NCBI GenBank assembly: GCA_017477355.1
Contig: JAFUWA010000019.1
Coordinates: 1-43,369 of the forward strand
Direction of reading: 5' to 3'
DNA: 43,369 nucleotides
DNA from: Clostridia bacterium
GTDB lineage: Bacteria > Bacillota > Clostridia > TANB77 > CAG-508
Made by a program: the position numbers and the translations under genes. The notes under the pieces were generated by a model that searched no databases, was not told the origin of the DNA, and worked only from the letters and a program-made list of their open reading frames with translations. Below, piece after piece: positions 26,919 through 35,490 of this stretch; positions within the stretch are counted from its first letter, which is position 1; each line of letters begins with the position of its first letter.

Positions 26919-27689
26919 ATGATTACAATAAAATCAAGCAAAGAAATTGAATTTATGAAAGAAGCTGGTCGTGTTGTTGCTTTAACACATAAAGCTATTG
27001 AAGAAGCAATTAGACCTGGTATTAGCACTTATGATTTAGATATGATTGCTGAAGAAACAATGAAAAAATATGGAGCTGTTTCAGCAGAAAAAGGGTATCC
27101 TTCTGGTGTAAAAGGTGTTCCGGATTTTCCAGCTAATACTTGTATTTCTGTTAATGATGTCGTTATCCATGGAATTCCTTCTAAGAAACAAATTTTAAAA
27201 GAAGGTGATATTGTTTCTGTTGACATGGTTGCTTTGAAAAATGGATATAATGGAGATATGGCAAGAACTTATATTGTAGGAAAAGGCACAAAAGAAGCAG
27301 AAAGATTAGTTGCTGTTACAAAACAAGCTTTTTATGAAGGATTAAAATTTGCTAAAAAAGGATTTAGAGTAGGTGACATTTCACATGCTGTTGGTGAATA
27401 TGTAAAATCTCAAGGATATAGTGTTGTTAGAGAATTTCAAGGACATGGAATTGGAAAAGAAATGCATGAAGATCCAGGTGTTCCAAATTATGGAAAAGCA
27501 GGACGTGGTCCAAGATTAGAGCCTGGTATGACAATTTGTATTGAGCCTATGGTAATTGAAGGAAATCCAGATATTTGGGAACTAGAAGACGGATGGACAA
27601 TTGCAACACAAGATGGTAGTATGGCTGCACACTATGAAAATACAATTTTAATTACAGAAAAAGAGCCAAAAATATTGACAATTTGTTAA
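26919..27689 (+). CDS. map: Methionine aminopeptidase, type I
   Basis: Map (256 aa) removes N-terminal methionine from nascent proteins. Metal ligands sit in the family motifs: VVIHGIP histidine, VSVDMVALKNGYNGDMART aspartates, GHGIGKEMHEDPGVPNYG histidines, and the TICIEPM and HYENTI regions. It follows adk as in most Firmicutes. Confidence 0.97.
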   Translation: MITIKSSKEIEFMKEAGRVVALTHKAIEEAIRPGISTYDLDMIAEETMKKYGAVSAEKGYPSGVKGVPDFPANTCISVNDVVIHGIPSKKQILKEGDIVSVDMVALKNGYNGDMARTYIVGKGTKEAERLVAVTKQAFYEGLKFAKKGFRVGDISHAVGEYVKSQGYSVVREFQGHGIGKEMHEDPGVPNYGKAGRGPRLEPGMTICIEPMVIEGNPDIWELEDGWTIATQDGSMAAHYENTILITEKEPKILTIC

Positions 27690-27704
27690 AAATGTTATAT
27701 ACTA

Positions 27705-27760
27705 TACTAGCATTTTGCTAGAAAAAAGACGTAAAATTAGAGATAAGTATTGCTTGTCTC
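27705..27760 (+). other. Two hairpins before infA
   Basis: CTAGCA-TTT-TGCTAG runs into AAAAAAG, then AGAGATAAG pairs with CTTGTCTCT (one G-U). These are cotranscribed spacer structures of unknown role, and the first might act as a weak terminator. Confidence 0.45.
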
Positions 27761-27813
27761 TAGTATTTGATTGTCAAAAAGTTAAAAAATATTGAATGGT
27801 AGGAGGAGATATT

Positions 27814-28032
27814 TTGGCAAAAGAAGGTGTTATTGAAGTCGAAGGTAGAGTGGTTGAAACATTACCAAATACAACATTTAAAGTTGAATTAGAGAACGGA
27901 CATCAAGTATTAGCACATATTTCAGGAAAACTTAGAATGAATTATATTAAAATTCTACCAGGAGATAAAGTAAAATTAGAGTTATCACCATATGATCTTT
28001 CAAAAGGTCGTATTACATGGAGAGCTAAATAA
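27814..28032 (+). CDS. infA: Translation initiation factor IF-1
   Basis: IF-1 (72 aa, the usual length) is an OB-fold factor that binds the 30S A site. It has [21 protein letters not shown] and [23 protein letters not shown]. The start is TTG at 27814, preceded by AGGAGGA; earlier in-frame codons would add an atypical extension. Confidence 0.96.
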   Translation: MAKEGVIEVEGRVVETLPNTTFKVELENGHQVLAHISGKLRMNYIKILPGDKVKLELSPYDLSKGRITWRAK

Positions 28033-28056
28033 TTACAAAGAAAGGAAGATAGTGAA

Positions 28057-28170
28057 ATGAAAGTAAGACCATCAGTAAAGAAAATTTGCGACAAATGCAA
28101 AATTATCAAAAGAAAAGGTGTTATTAGAGTAATTTGCGAAAACCCTAAGCATAAACAAAGACAAGGGTAA
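28057..28170 (+). CDS. rpmJ: Ribosomal protein L36
   Basis: This 37 aa protein is complete and reads [17 protein letters not shown], with the C/C/C/H zinc motif (CDKC...C...H) and a basic C-terminus. It lies between infA and rpsM as in other Firmicutes, after an AAGGAAG site. It is too short for simple ORF callers. Confidence 0.97.
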   Translation: MKVRPSVKKICDKCKIIKRKGVIRVICENPKHKQRQG

Positions 28171-28186
28171 TTTATTTTTTGATATC

Positions 28187-28244
28187 AACATAAATATGTG
28201 CGGCTGTTAGTCTATTTAAGAAGACTAAATATCATATTTATGTT
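28187..28244. other. Nested palindrome in the rpmJ-rpsM spacer
   Basis: AACATAAATATG (28187-28198) is the exact reverse complement of 28233-28244, and inside TTAGTCT pairs with AGACTAA. A GCGGCTG segment is exposed in one internal loop. It could be a small mobile palindrome or a cis-acting RNA. Confidence 0.6.
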
Positions 28245-28377
28245 TATATATTATGCCTTAAAAGGGCAAGCTCTATAAAGAATTATAAATGATTAATTCT
28301 AGCCAAGTTAAGAAGTTATAAGAACCTTTATATAGCAACATTTTTATAAAAATTAGACGGAAGAGGTGTAAAAAAGT

Positions 28378-28743
28378 ATGGCTCGTTTAGCAGGTGTTGA
28401 TTTACCTAGAGAAAAGAGAGTTGAAATCGGATTAACATATATCTATGGAATCGGATTAACAACATCTCAAAAAATCTTAAAAGAAGCTGGGGTAAATCCA
28501 GATACTAGAGTAAAAGATTTAACTGATGATGAAGTAGCTGCAATTAGAAAAGCTATGGACGGTTACAAAGTTGAAGGTGACTTAAGAAGAGAAGTTGCTT
28601 TAAACATCAAAAGACTTACAGAGATTGGATGCTATAGAGGAATTAGACATAGAAGAGGTCTTCCAGTAAGAGGACAAAGAACTAAGACTAATGCTCGTAC
28701 AAGAAAAGGTCCAAGAAAATTAGTAAGTAAAAGTAAAAAATAG
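28378..28743 (+). CDS. rpsM: Ribosomal protein S13
   Basis: S13 (121 aa) contacts tRNA and the 50S subunit from the 30S head. Signatures are [25 protein letters not shown], given here in parts ([22 protein letters not shown]), and [22 protein letters not shown]. It follows a 207-base spacer with a strong nested palindrome. Confidence 0.98.
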   Translation: MARLAGVDLPREKRVEIGLTYIYGIGLTTSQKILKEAGVNPDTRVKDLTDDEVAAIRKAMDGYKVEGDLRREVALNIKRLTEIGCYRGIRHRRGLPVRGQRTKTNARTRKGPRKLVSKSKK

Positions 28744-28807
28744 AAAGAATTTATAGTGTAGGAAAACAAAAAGTTTTCTGTCAATATTATAAGGAGGAAG
28801 TTAAATA

Positions 28808-29212
28808 ATGGCAAAGGCAAGTAGCGCAAAGAAAACAACAGGCGTTAGAAGAAGAGAGAGAAAAAATGTTGATAAAGGTTCTGCTCATATTCATTCTAGC
28901 TTTAACAATACAATCGTGTCAATCACAGATACACAAGGAAATGTAATTTCTTGGGCAAGTGCTGGAGAATTAGGATTCAAAGGTTCAAGAAAAAGTACTC
29001 CATTCGCAGCAGGTCAAGCAGCTGAAACAGCAGCTAAAACTGCAATGGAACATGGAATGAAAACAGTAGAAGTATTTGTAAAAGGACCAGGTAGTGGAAG
29101 AGAAGCTGCAATTAGAGCACTTCAAACTGCAGGTTTAGATATTACAATGATTAAAGATGTTACTCCAATTCCACATAATGGTTGTAGACCACCAAAAAGA
29201 AGAAGAGTATAA
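28808..29212 (+). CDS. rpsK: Ribosomal protein S11
   Basis: S11 (134 aa) forms part of the 30S platform. Typical are [38 protein letters not shown] and the C-terminus [18 protein letters not shown]. It has an AAGGAGG site, and a mismatched hairpin follows it within 4 bases. Confidence 0.98.
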   Translation: MAKASSAKKTTGVRRRERKNVDKGSAHIHSSFNNTIVSITDTQGNVISWASAGELGFKGSRKSTPFAAGQAAETAAKTAMEHGMKTVEVFVKGPGSGREAAIRALQTAGLDITMIKDVTPIPHNGCRPPKRRRV

Positions 29213-29215
29213 TTC

Positions 29216-29248
29216 TCGTGGGAAATTTGCATAGCAAATTTCACTCGA
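29216..29248. repeat. CGTGRG/CRCTCG mismatched hairpin, copy 3
   Basis: CGTGGGAAATTTGC pairs with GCAAATTTCACTCG around the loop ATA, with the same T-T and G-A mismatches as copies at 10780 and 19799. It starts 4 bases after the rpsK stop. Confidence 0.75.
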
Positions 29249-29367
29249 CTATCTTATTTAAAGAGAAGAATATTAAAAAGAAATTTAGAATATCGAAATG
29301 AGTAAATAATGGCTAACCTACGCAGTAGGTAGACATTTTTGAAAGCTTTCGAAGAAAGGTTGAAAAA
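29249..29367 (+). promoter_or_regulatory. Possible S4 leader before rpsD
   Basis: The spacer contains ACCTAC-GCA-GTAGGT and CTTTC-GAA-GAAAG hairpins just upstream of the rpsD ribosome binding site. S4 represses its own synthesis through leader RNAs in several bacteria. Family assignment would need a covariance model. Confidence 0.35.
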
Positions 29368-29958
29368 ATGGCTAGATATAAAGATCCTGTATTGAAAAGA
29401 TGCAGAAGTTTAGGAATTGATCCTACTTATCTTGGATATAACAAGAAAAGTAAGAAAAACCCTAATAATAGTAGAAGAAAAGTTAGCGAATATGGTCTTC
29501 AATTAAAAGAAAAACAAAAAGCAAAATTTGTTTATGGCGTTTTAGAAAAACAATTTAGAGGCTATTTTGAAATGGCTAACAGTAAAAAAGGTATTACTGG
29601 TGAAAATTTACTTCAAATATTAGAAAGTAGATTAGACAATGTAGTATTTAGATTAGGTTTTGGAACAACAAGACCACAAGCAAGATTATTAGTAACACAT
29701 GGAAACATTGAAGTTAACGGAAAGAAAGTTGATATTGCTTCTTACTTAGTTAAACCAGGTGATGTTGTTGCAGTAAGAGAAATTAGAAGAGATAATAAAA
29801 TCATTAAAGAGAATTTAGAGAACAATAAAGTAACTCTACCTGATTGGTTAAAATTAGATGAAAAGAATTTATCTGGTAAAGTTGTTAGATTGCCAGCTAG
29901 AGAAGAAATCGATATTCCAGTAGAAGAACACTTAATAGTTGAGTTATATTCTAAATAA
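29368..29958 (+). CDS. rpsD: Ribosomal protein S4, zinc-less form
   Basis: S4 (196 aa) starts 30S assembly. The N-terminus [23 protein letters not shown] lacks the zinc-binding cysteine cluster of the other S4 form. The S4 RNA-binding domain ([25 protein letters not shown], in parts [25 protein letters not shown]) is complete. It lies between rpsK and rpoA as in Clostridia. Confidence 0.97.
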   Translation: MARYKDPVLKRCRSLGIDPTYLGYNKKSKKNPNNSRRKVSEYGLQLKEKQKAKFVYGVLEKQFRGYFEMANSKKGITGENLLQILESRLDNVVFRLGFGTTRPQARLLVTHGNIEVNGKKVDIASYLVKPGDVVAVREIRRDNKIIKENLENNKVTLPDWLKLDEKNLSGKVVRLPAREEIDIPVEEHLIVELYSK

Positions 29959-29990
29959 AATTTATTTAAAGAAATTTTATTTCAGGAAAT

Positions 29991-30017
29991 ATATGATTTC
30001 TTATCTAGAAATCATAT
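29991..30017 (+). other. Perfect hairpin before rpoA
   Basis: ATATGATTTCT pairs exactly with AGAAATCATAT around a 5-base loop, followed by GCGCTTAGG. It lies in the cotranscribed 126-base spacer; no T tract follows, so it is probably not a terminator. Confidence 0.5.
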
Positions 30018-30084
30018 CGCGCTTAGGATTTGTACGTAAGATGTAAAAATTTTTAAAGGGTCAAGAACCTATTAGGAGGTAAAA

Positions 30085-31032
30085 ATGATTGAATTTGAAA
30101 AACCAAATATTGTATGTACTGAGACAGACGATAAGAGGAATTATGCAAAATTCATATGTGAACCATTAGAGCGTGGTTATGGTATGACAATAGGAAATTC
30201 TTTGAGAAGAATTTTATTATCATCATTACCAGGTGCTGCTATTACAAGTATTAAATTAGACGGCGTACTACATGAATTTTCTACAGTAAAAGGTATTGTA
30301 GAAGATGTCCCTGAGTTAATAGTAAATTTAAAAAGCGTTAGATTAAAAGTTTCAGATAACGAAGAGAAAATTATTAGAATTGTTCATAAAGGTGCTGGAG
30401 AAATTACTGCAGCTGACATCCAAACAGACGGAACTGTTGAAATATTAAATAAAGAATTACATATTGCAACAGCATCAGCTGAAGCTGATTTAAATTTAGA
30501 AATGACAGTAAACCGTGGTAGAGGTTATAATGTAGCTGAAAAGAACAAGAAAGATAATAGTCCAATTGATGTATTACCAATAGATTCAATATTTACTCCA
30601 GTAAAGAAAGTAAACTATACAGTTGAAAATACTAGAGTTGGTCAAATGGTAGATTATGATAAATTAACAATTGAAGTTTGGACAGATGGAAGCTTAAAAC
30701 CATTTGAAGCTTTGAGTTTAGCTGCAAAAGTTATGGTAGGACATTTAGAGTTATTTATTGATTTATCAGAAACTGCAAAAAATACTCAAGTAATGGTTGA
30801 GAAAGAAGAATCTAAGAAAGAAAAAGTATTAGAGATGCCAATTGAAGAACTTGAACTTTCAGTAAGAAGCTATAACTGTTTAAAGAGAGCAGGTATTGCT
30901 ACAGTTGAAGATTTAGCAAATAAATCTCAAGAAGATATGATGAAAGTTAGAAACTTAGGAAAGAAATCTCTTGATGAAGTTACTAACAAATTAATCGCAT
31001 TAGGTTTAAGTTTTACAACTGACGAAGATTAA
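30085..31032 (+). CDS. rpoA: RNA polymerase alpha subunit
   Basis: Alpha (315 aa) assembles RNA polymerase and contacts upstream DNA and regulators. The N-terminal domain shows [24 protein letters not shown]; in short, [14 protein letters not shown] then [10 protein letters not shown]. After a linker, the C-terminal helix-hairpin domain [18 protein letters not shown]...[12 protein letters not shown] ends the protein. AGGAGG precedes the ATG. Confidence 0.98.
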   Translation: MIEFEKPNIVCTETDDKRNYAKFICEPLERGYGMTIGNSLRRILLSSLPGAAITSIKLDGVLHEFSTVKGIVEDVPELIVNLKSVRLKVSDNEEKIIRIVHKGAGEITAADIQTDGTVEILNKELHIATASAEADLNLEMTVNRGRGYNVAEKNKKDNSPIDVLPIDSIFTPVKKVNYTVENTRVGQMVDYDKLTIEVWTDGSLKPFEALSLAAKVMVGHLELFIDLSETAKNTQVMVEKEESKKEKVLEMPIEELELSVRSYNCLKRAGIATVEDLANKSQEDMMKVRNLGKKSLDEVTNKLIALGLSFTTDED

Positions 31033-31065
31033 TTATAAAGAAAATATTAAGAAGAGGTGAATAAA

Positions 31066-31575
31066 GTGGCAGGTACTAGAAAACTAGGAAAACCAACTGA
31101 TCAAAGATTAGCAATGTTAAAATGTTTAACTACTGATTTAATATTAAATGGTAAAGTTGTTACTACTGAAGCTAGAGCTAAAGAAGTAAAAGCTATCGCA
31201 GATTCTATTATTAGTTTAGCAGTTAAAGAAAAAGATAACTTTGAAGAAGTTGATGTTAAAGTTGTGAAAGCAAAACTTGACAATAAAGGAAGAAAAGTTA
31301 CTGAAAAAGTAACAAGTAAAAATGGAAAAGAATATTTAAGAGTTGTTAAAGAAGAAACAACTGAGAAAAGACAAAAAGACATGCCTTCAAGACTAAATGC
31401 TAGAAGAAAAATTATGACTCAAGTTAACAAAGTAGAGGGTGTTGACTTAATGAACAAATTATTCACAGAAATCGCTCCAAAATATGAAGGACGTAATGGT
31501 GGATATACACGTATTTTAAAAATGGAAGCTAGACGTGGAGATAATGCAGACATAGCTGTTATTCAATTAATTTAG
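31066..31575 (+). CDS. rplQ: Ribosomal protein L17 with ~50-residue insertion
   Basis: L17 (169 aa) lies near the tunnel exit. GTG at 31066 matches the family start (AGTRKLGKPTDQRLAML). Between LAVKE (about 51-55) and MPSRLNARR (106-114) lies a lysine-rich insert of about 50 residues not found in the shorter Bacillus protein; similar insertions occur in other Clostridia. It is the last gene of the alpha operon and is followed by a terminator. Confidence 0.95.
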   Translation: MAGTRKLGKPTDQRLAMLKCLTTDLILNGKVVTTEARAKEVKAIADSIISLAVKEKDNFEEVDVKVVKAKLDNKGRKVTEKVTSKNGKEYLRVVKEETTEKRQKDMPSRLNARRKIMTQVNKVEGVDLMNKLFTEIAPKYEGRNGGYTRILKMEARRGDNADIAVIQLI

Positions 31576-31593
31576 TTTTGTATATTTAAAAAT

Positions 31594-31648
31594 AAAAAAT
31601 GACACTTATAAAATAAGTGAAGTGATAAAATAAGTGTTATTTTTTATT
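31594..31648 (+). terminator. Terminator of the alpha operon
   Basis: AAAAAATGACACTTAT (31594-31609) pairs with ATAAGTGTTATTTTTT (31630-31645), and a T tract follows. Confidence 0.85.
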
Positions 31649-31688
31649 TAAGTAACCAATACTGTAAATTTTACATAATATAAATTAA

Positions 31689-31713
31689 AAGAGGTATGAT
31701 ATATACCTCTTTA
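31689..31713 (+). other. Short hairpin before a small gene
   Basis: GAGGTA pairs with TACCTC followed by TTTATT, just upstream of the ribosome binding site of the gene at 31741. It may be a second terminator or a translation-control hairpin. Confidence 0.4.
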
Positions 31714-31740
31714 TTAATATCGATAGGAGATGTGATTTAC

Positions 31741-32094
31741 ATGTTTGTGTTACAAGTGATTGGAATAGTTATTTTTGTTTATGGGTTATTGAGCTTGATT
31801 CAAGATATTACAAATGAAATTACATATAAAAGAATATCTCATAATATGAAAATAGTTATGTTTGCTAAGGGATTAGAAAAGAATCTGGAGCAATTTATGA
31901 TTGAACTTTATCAAATGAAAAAAGTGAATGCTTATAGGCAACTAGTGATTATTGATTTGGAAGAAGAGGATGATATTTCTAAAATAAAAACAAGGTTATT
32001 TAACAATGAAATTAATGCTCAAGTTTATAATAAAGAAAATGGAAAAGGATATATAAAAAATTTACTTCAAAATGAAAATATAAGCTTTTTATAA
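31741..32094 (+). CDS. Single-pass membrane-anchored protein, unknown
   Basis: This 117 aa protein has an N-terminal membrane segment (about 3-20) and a charged cytoplasmic part with alternating acidic and basic stretches (LEEEDDISKIKTRLF). ATG at 31741 is chosen because AGGAGA lies 10 bases upstream, rather than the ATG at 31696, which would place the site inside the gene. It is not recognised as a member of any family. Confidence 0.65.
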   Translation: MFVLQVIGIVIFVYGLLSLIQDITNEITYKRISHNMKIVMFAKGLEKNLEQFMIELYQMKKVNAYRQLVIIDLEEEDDISKIKTRLFNNEINAQVYNKENGKGYIKNLLQNENISFL

Positions 32095-32122
32095 TATAAA
32101 ACAATAAAGACTATAAAAACAA

Positions 32123-32169
32123 AAAAACTTTGGTAAAAATCGATTTTCAAACGAATTACCAAAGTTTTT
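32123..32169. terminator. Bidirectional terminator
   Basis: AAAAACTTTGGTAA (32123-32136) pairs with TTACCAAAGTTTTT (32156-32169), with T tracts on both strands. It separates the converging genes at 31741 (+) and 32168 (-). Confidence 0.85.
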
Positions 32170-33211
32170 ATTTTTCATCTAATTCTAAATTGTTTTCATC
32201 AGAATGTTTGAATAAATCTTCAAGCATGTTAAGAGTTAAATCTGGGTAAAGGTCTGAAATAGAAATACTGTAAAATTCTTTAAATGCCTCGTCCATAGGA
32301 ATAAATTCTAAAGTTCCATTTTCTGACTCTTCAAATACTTGAGGGACTCTCGAGAAACTAATTATTTTTCTGCTTTTATATACAGAATGAGAAGCTGGAC
32401 CATGTTCTGCATGTTCATTCATCTCATAGGTTCTAATTTGCATTTCGATTAAGAGAGGAAAATCACAAGTAGGGAGTGTGATCTGCAATTTGCTATGTAC
32501 GGATTGATAATTAGAATCTCTTTTGGGATATTTTATATAATCCTTGAAATCACCAAGAGCTTCGTGTTCTTCTATATAAGGAGTTCTTTGAGCTGGCAAT
32601 GTTATATTGCTAAATACAATAGGAGCTTCTTTATCAGAACGTGCCTTTGACTTATTAACTTGAACATTTTCGTAAGCCTTTGCATATTCAATTGCTTGTT
32701 CTACAACATCATAAGTAATTGGAATTGCAATGTCATCACCTAAGATAGTTCCATTTTTATCTTTCACAGTTACAATAATTCTAAATGCAAATAAATCTTT
32801 GATAACAAGAGTTTCTAAATCCTTTCCTTCTTGTTGATATTGCGTAATTTCAGTTTTGATTTTGTCCGATGCGCTAATAGGACTTTTAATTCTTCCTTTA
32901 ACTGTGATTTCAATATCATATTCCGGGTATTTAAAATCAACAGTATTTTGAATAAAAGATTTTAAGTCATCACAAAAATGAAGTGCATATCGAATAAGAG
33001 GAGAATCTTTATCAGAAACATTACAGTAATTTCCCAAAAGCTCTATATAACGAGTAATTGCTTCTTTTTGAGGGCTCTCATCTGGTAAAGCCATAAAGAT
33101 AGTTGCTAGAGTTTTCATAAAATTTGGAACTAACTCAGATGGATAGATACCAGGATAAGTGTCTAGATTAAGATTATTTGCTTCTTGTGATGTTTGCATA
33201 GATGATAACAT
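32168..33211 (-). CDS. RelA/SpoT-domain protein
   Basis: This is a 347 aa protein on the minus strand. The N-terminal third is helical. A RelA/SpoT nucleotidyltransferase-like domain follows (about 105-310): GRIKSPISASDKI (family GRxKSxxS..K), KDLFAFRIIV (family DLIGIRVI), YPKRDSNYQSVHSKL and EMQIRTYEMNEHAEHGPASH. The domain could make (p)ppGpp-like alarmones, but its sequence is divergent. ATG at 33211 is used because AAGGAG precedes it; a longer upstream start lacks a site. It stands alone, divergent from the gene at 33372. Confidence 0.8.
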   Translation of the reverse strand: MLSSMQTSQEANNLNLDTYPGIYPSELVPNFMKTLATIFMALPDESPQKEAITRYIELLGNYCNVSDKDSPLIRYALHFCDDLKSFIQNTVDFKYPEYDIEITVKGRIKSPISASDKIKTEITQYQQEGKDLETLVIKDLFAFRIIVTVKDKNGTILGDDIAIPITYDVVEQAIEYAKAYENVQVNKSKARSDKEAPIVFSNITLPAQRTPYIEEHEALGDFKDYIKYPKRDSNYQSVHSKLQITLPTCDFPLLIEMQIRTYEMNEHAEHGPASHSVYKSRKIISFSRVPQVFEESENGTLEFIPMDEAFKEFYSISISDLYPDLTLNMLEDLFKHSDENNLELDEK

Positions 33212-33312
33212 AGAATTCTCCTTTCTTAAAAAATTAAATCTGCATTTTTTATTATACCACAAAAAGCCTGAAATATTCAAATTTCACGAAAATTTCACAA
33301 ATATTTTTTCGA

Positions 33313-33341
33313 TTGACAACTATGATAGATTGTGCTATGAT
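33313..33341 (+). promoter_or_regulatory. sigma-A promoter
   Basis: TTGACA (33313-33318) and TATGAT (33336-33341) with a 17-base spacer, 30 bases before the next gene. Confidence 0.8.
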
Positions 33342-33371
33342 AAATAAAATTTTTAAAAGGAATGAAAAAAG

Positions 33372-34040
33372 ATGAGAAATGTATTTGGATTAGTAGTTTC
33401 ATTTGTGTTTATAGGAATTGTAATAGCTTCTGCAAAATTGTTTGAAAGAGCAGGAAAAGAAGCTAGTAGAAAATATATTCACATTGTATTATCAAATTGG
33501 TGGATAATTGCAATGGTATTTTTTGATAGCCCATATTGGGCAATGATTGGACCAATAATATTTGTATTTGTAAATTATGCTTCTTATAAATTTAATTTAA
33601 TTAAATCAATGGAAAGAGATGAGTCTGAAAAGGATGGACTAGGAACGGTTTATTATGCTTTAACATTATTGGTTTTATCAGTTTTATGTTTTGGACCATT
33701 GAAAGATTATAAAAGTGTTTGGGGACCAATATTGGGTCTTGCCGGTGTAGCAGTTATGGGATATGCAGATGCATTAGCAGCAATTATTGGAAGAAGCGTA
33801 AAAAGTCCCTCTTATAAAATATGGACAACAAGAAAAACATTAGCAGGTTCTCTTGCAATGGGGGCTACAACATTTATTATTATTTCAGGATGTTTAGCAT
33901 ATCTTGCCATTCCATATTGGTATTTTAAGGCAATTTCAATTGCGATAATAGATATGGTATTGGAAGCTATTTCAATTAGAGGAACTGATAATTTAACAGT
34001 GCCTTTAGCGACATTTGGCCTTTTATTATTAATAATTTAA
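33372..34040 (+). CDS. Dolichol/phytol kinase-like CTP-dependent membrane protein
   Basis: This 222 aa polytopic membrane protein belongs to the phosphatidate cytidylyltransferase-like/dolichol-phytol kinase group. Diagnostic are RKYIHIVLSNWW near the start, GYADALAAIIGR, and RKTLAGSLAMG. Members phosphorylate lipid alcohols or diacylglycerol with CTP. It may be the first gene before cdd; a GGGAC-type element lies between them. The lipid substrate is unknown. Confidence 0.8.
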   Translation: MRNVFGLVVSFVFIGIVIASAKLFERAGKEASRKYIHIVLSNWWIIAMVFFDSPYWAMIGPIIFVFVNYASYKFNLIKSMERDESEKDGLGTVYYALTLLVLSVLCFGPLKDYKSVWGPILGLAGVAVMGYADALAAIIGRSVKSPSYKIWTTRKTLAGSLAMGATTFIIISGCLAYLAIPYWYFKAISIAIIDMVLEAISIRGTDNLTVPLATFGLLLLII

Positions 34041-34052
34041 TATTGCTAAGAA

Positions 34053-34096
34053 GGAGCGTCTCTGGTGTTCAAAAATGAACTTTAAGGAACGTCCCC
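34053..34096. repeat. GGGACG hairpin
   Basis: GGAGCGTCTCTGGTGTTC imperfectly pairs with GAACTTTAAGGAACGTCCCC. Read on the minus strand, the second arm is GGGGACGTTCCTTAAAGTTC, almost identical to the element at 26857. Confidence 0.7.
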
Positions 34097-34123
34097 AATA
34101 TTCAATCAAAAGGAGAGTAAAGT

Positions 34124-34516
34124 ATGGATTTGTCAAACGAAATAAAAATTGCCGGAAATATGAGAAATAGAAGTTATAGTCCATATTCACATTTTACAGT
34201 TGGGTGTGTATTAGTTTGTAAAAATGGAAAAAGATACACTGGATGTAATATTGAGAATAATGGAATTCAATCTATCTGTGCAGAGAGAGTTGCTTTTACA
34301 AAAGCAATTTCAGAGGGAGAAAAGGAATTTGAGTTTATCTTAACTGTTGGTGGAAAAAAAGGGGAAAAAGCAGAGGAAGAATGTTTACCTTGTGGATATT
34401 GTAGACAATTTATGAATGAGTTTGTTGATAAGGATTTCAAAATTTATTCTGTCGATAAAGAAAAAATAAGAGAATATACAATGGATGATTTACTGCCATA
34501 TAGTTTTAAATTATAA
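34124..34516 (+). CDS. cdd: Cytidine deaminase
   Basis: Cdd (130 aa) deaminates cytidine to uridine in pyrimidine salvage. The zinc site is visible as CAERVAF (Cys and catalytic Glu) and PCGYCRQ, and SPYSHFTVG and NIENNG form the substrate pocket. An AAAGGAGAG site precedes the ATG. Confidence 0.96.
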   Translation: MDLSNEIKIAGNMRNRSYSPYSHFTVGCVLVCKNGKRYTGCNIENNGIQSICAERVAFTKAISEGEKEFEFILTVGGKKGEKAEEECLPCGYCRQFMNEFVDKDFKIYSVDKEKIREYTMDDLLPYSFKL

Positions 34517-34529
34517 AAATAAAATCGAG

Positions 34530-34564
34530 CATCCCCGCTGGCCTTTTGGAGGCTGGCGGGGATG
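34530..34564. terminator. GC-rich bidirectional terminator
   Basis: CATCCCCGCTGGCC pairs over 14 bases (two G-U) with GGCTGGCGGGGATG, with T tracts on both strands. It ends 14 bases beyond the minus-strand gene at 34578 and shares its GC-rich composition. Confidence 0.85.
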
Positions 34565-34577
34565 TTTTTGGGAATGT

Positions 34578-35207
34578 TTACTGGTTTATTGCCCTGCGGT
34601 AATCAGCAATGTTGTAAACTTTTCCGTTTTCAGCGCGAACGGTTCTCTTTGTAGCAGCTGCTTTTCTACGAGCCTGAGCTCGTTTTTCTTTCTTGACTTT
34701 CATGGTCTTGATGCTCCAAACAAAGTTTTCAACGCATCTGTAGACAATGTGTGCAAGATAGATAACAGCAGCAAAACAAAGGATGATCAGTGCAATCTGC
34801 ACAATCTTAGAGAAAACCCCGTTTCCGGCAAGGTCATTCAAGAACTTTGCAAACCCATCTGTGGCGATAAGTTGCTCTTTCAAAGCTTTGAATACCAAGT
34901 AGCGACCTCCACTCATCGGATGTGCCCAATCGCCAGCACTGGATCCCCAGGCAATAGCGATACGCTTCTCGATGGAGTAGAGACCGTAGATAACACCGGA
35001 ACGGATGAAGGAACCAAATGCCAGCTTGATGATGACGCCAAGGGTCGCCAGGGCAGCAGCGAGGCTGCAGTAGGCGCGGGCCTTCAGATTGTATTTCTCC
35101 TTTTTTCCGCTGAGTGCAACACGGTAGACGCACACAACAATCTTGATCAGGTCGCAGATGAAGTCCCAGACCTTTTCAACAACTCCCATTTTTCTCGTTT
35201 TTTTCAT
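34578..35207 (-). CDS. GC-rich putative membrane protein, likely horizontally acquired
   Basis: This 209 aa minus-strand protein is not recognised. It has three or four hydrophobic segments (near 14-30, 45-65 and 125-150), and a strongly basic C-terminal region (KVKKEKRAQARRKAAATKR) before a tail ending YNIADYRRAINQ. Base composition is near 50% GC, against roughly 30% for neighbours. ATG at 35207 follows a GAAAGGAG site. It has its own promoter, leader and terminator, so it looks like a complete foreign cassette. A long plus-strand ORF over the same region is a composition artefact. Confidence 0.7.
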   Translation of the reverse strand: MKKTRKMGVVEKVWDFICDLIKIVVCVYRVALSGKKEKYNLKARAYCSLAAALATLGVIIKLAFGSFIRSGVIYGLYSIEKRIAIAWGSSAGDWAHPMSGGRYLVFKALKEQLIATDGFAKFLNDLAGNGVFSKIVQIALIILCFAAVIYLAHIVYRCVENFVWSIKTMKVKKEKRAQARRKAAATKRTVRAENGKVYNIADYRRAINQ

Positions 35208-35283
35208 AGCAACTCGTGCTCCTTTCAAAATAAATATTTTGCCTCCGGTCCCCCGGGAACCTGCTTTCGCAAGTGTTAATTTA
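35208..35283 (-). other. Structured GC-rich leader of the foreign gene
   Basis: On the minus strand the leader contains TTGCGAAAGCAG (a GAAA-capped stem) followed by GGTTCCCGGGGGACC, which can fold as a second stem, then GGAGGC and the ribosome binding site. I could not match it to a riboswitch I know. Confidence 0.4.
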
Positions 35284-35312
35284 ATTATAGAGTAAAATAG
35301 GCTTAATGTCAA
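35284..35312 (-). promoter_or_regulatory. Consensus promoter of the foreign gene
   Basis: On the minus strand TTGACA (35307-35312) and TATAAT (35284-35289) are perfect and 17 bases apart. Confidence 0.8.
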
Positions 35313-35427
35313 AGGTTTAGCTAGCAAAAATGCATTTTGGTTAATGAGTAAAAGCCTTTAAAATGGGGAAGAATATTCATGTAATGAAAAAGTAAAAAAA
35401 ACGTAAAGTAAACTTCATATAACTCCG

Positions 35428-35456
35428 TTGAATAGTGGATTTTAAAGTGATATAAT
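35428..35456 (+). promoter_or_regulatory. sigma-A promoter
   Basis: TTGAAT (35428-35433) and TATAAT (35451-35456) with a 17-base spacer, ahead of the gene at 35491. Confidence 0.65.
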
Positions 35457-35490
35457 AATACATATTTAAGATTAAATGGAGAGAATTCGG

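Noticed and set aside
34485-35279. 264-residue plus-strand ORF over the GC-rich region
   Set aside because: It overlaps the minus-strand gene that has a perfect promoter, a ribosome binding site and a terminator. The plus-strand translation is low-complexity Ser/Cys-rich with no start signal.
35476-35490. Earlier start of the LRR gene with an in-frame CGG
   Set aside because: GGAGAG lies inside this stretch and fits the ATG at 35491, so the CGG is not in the coding region.
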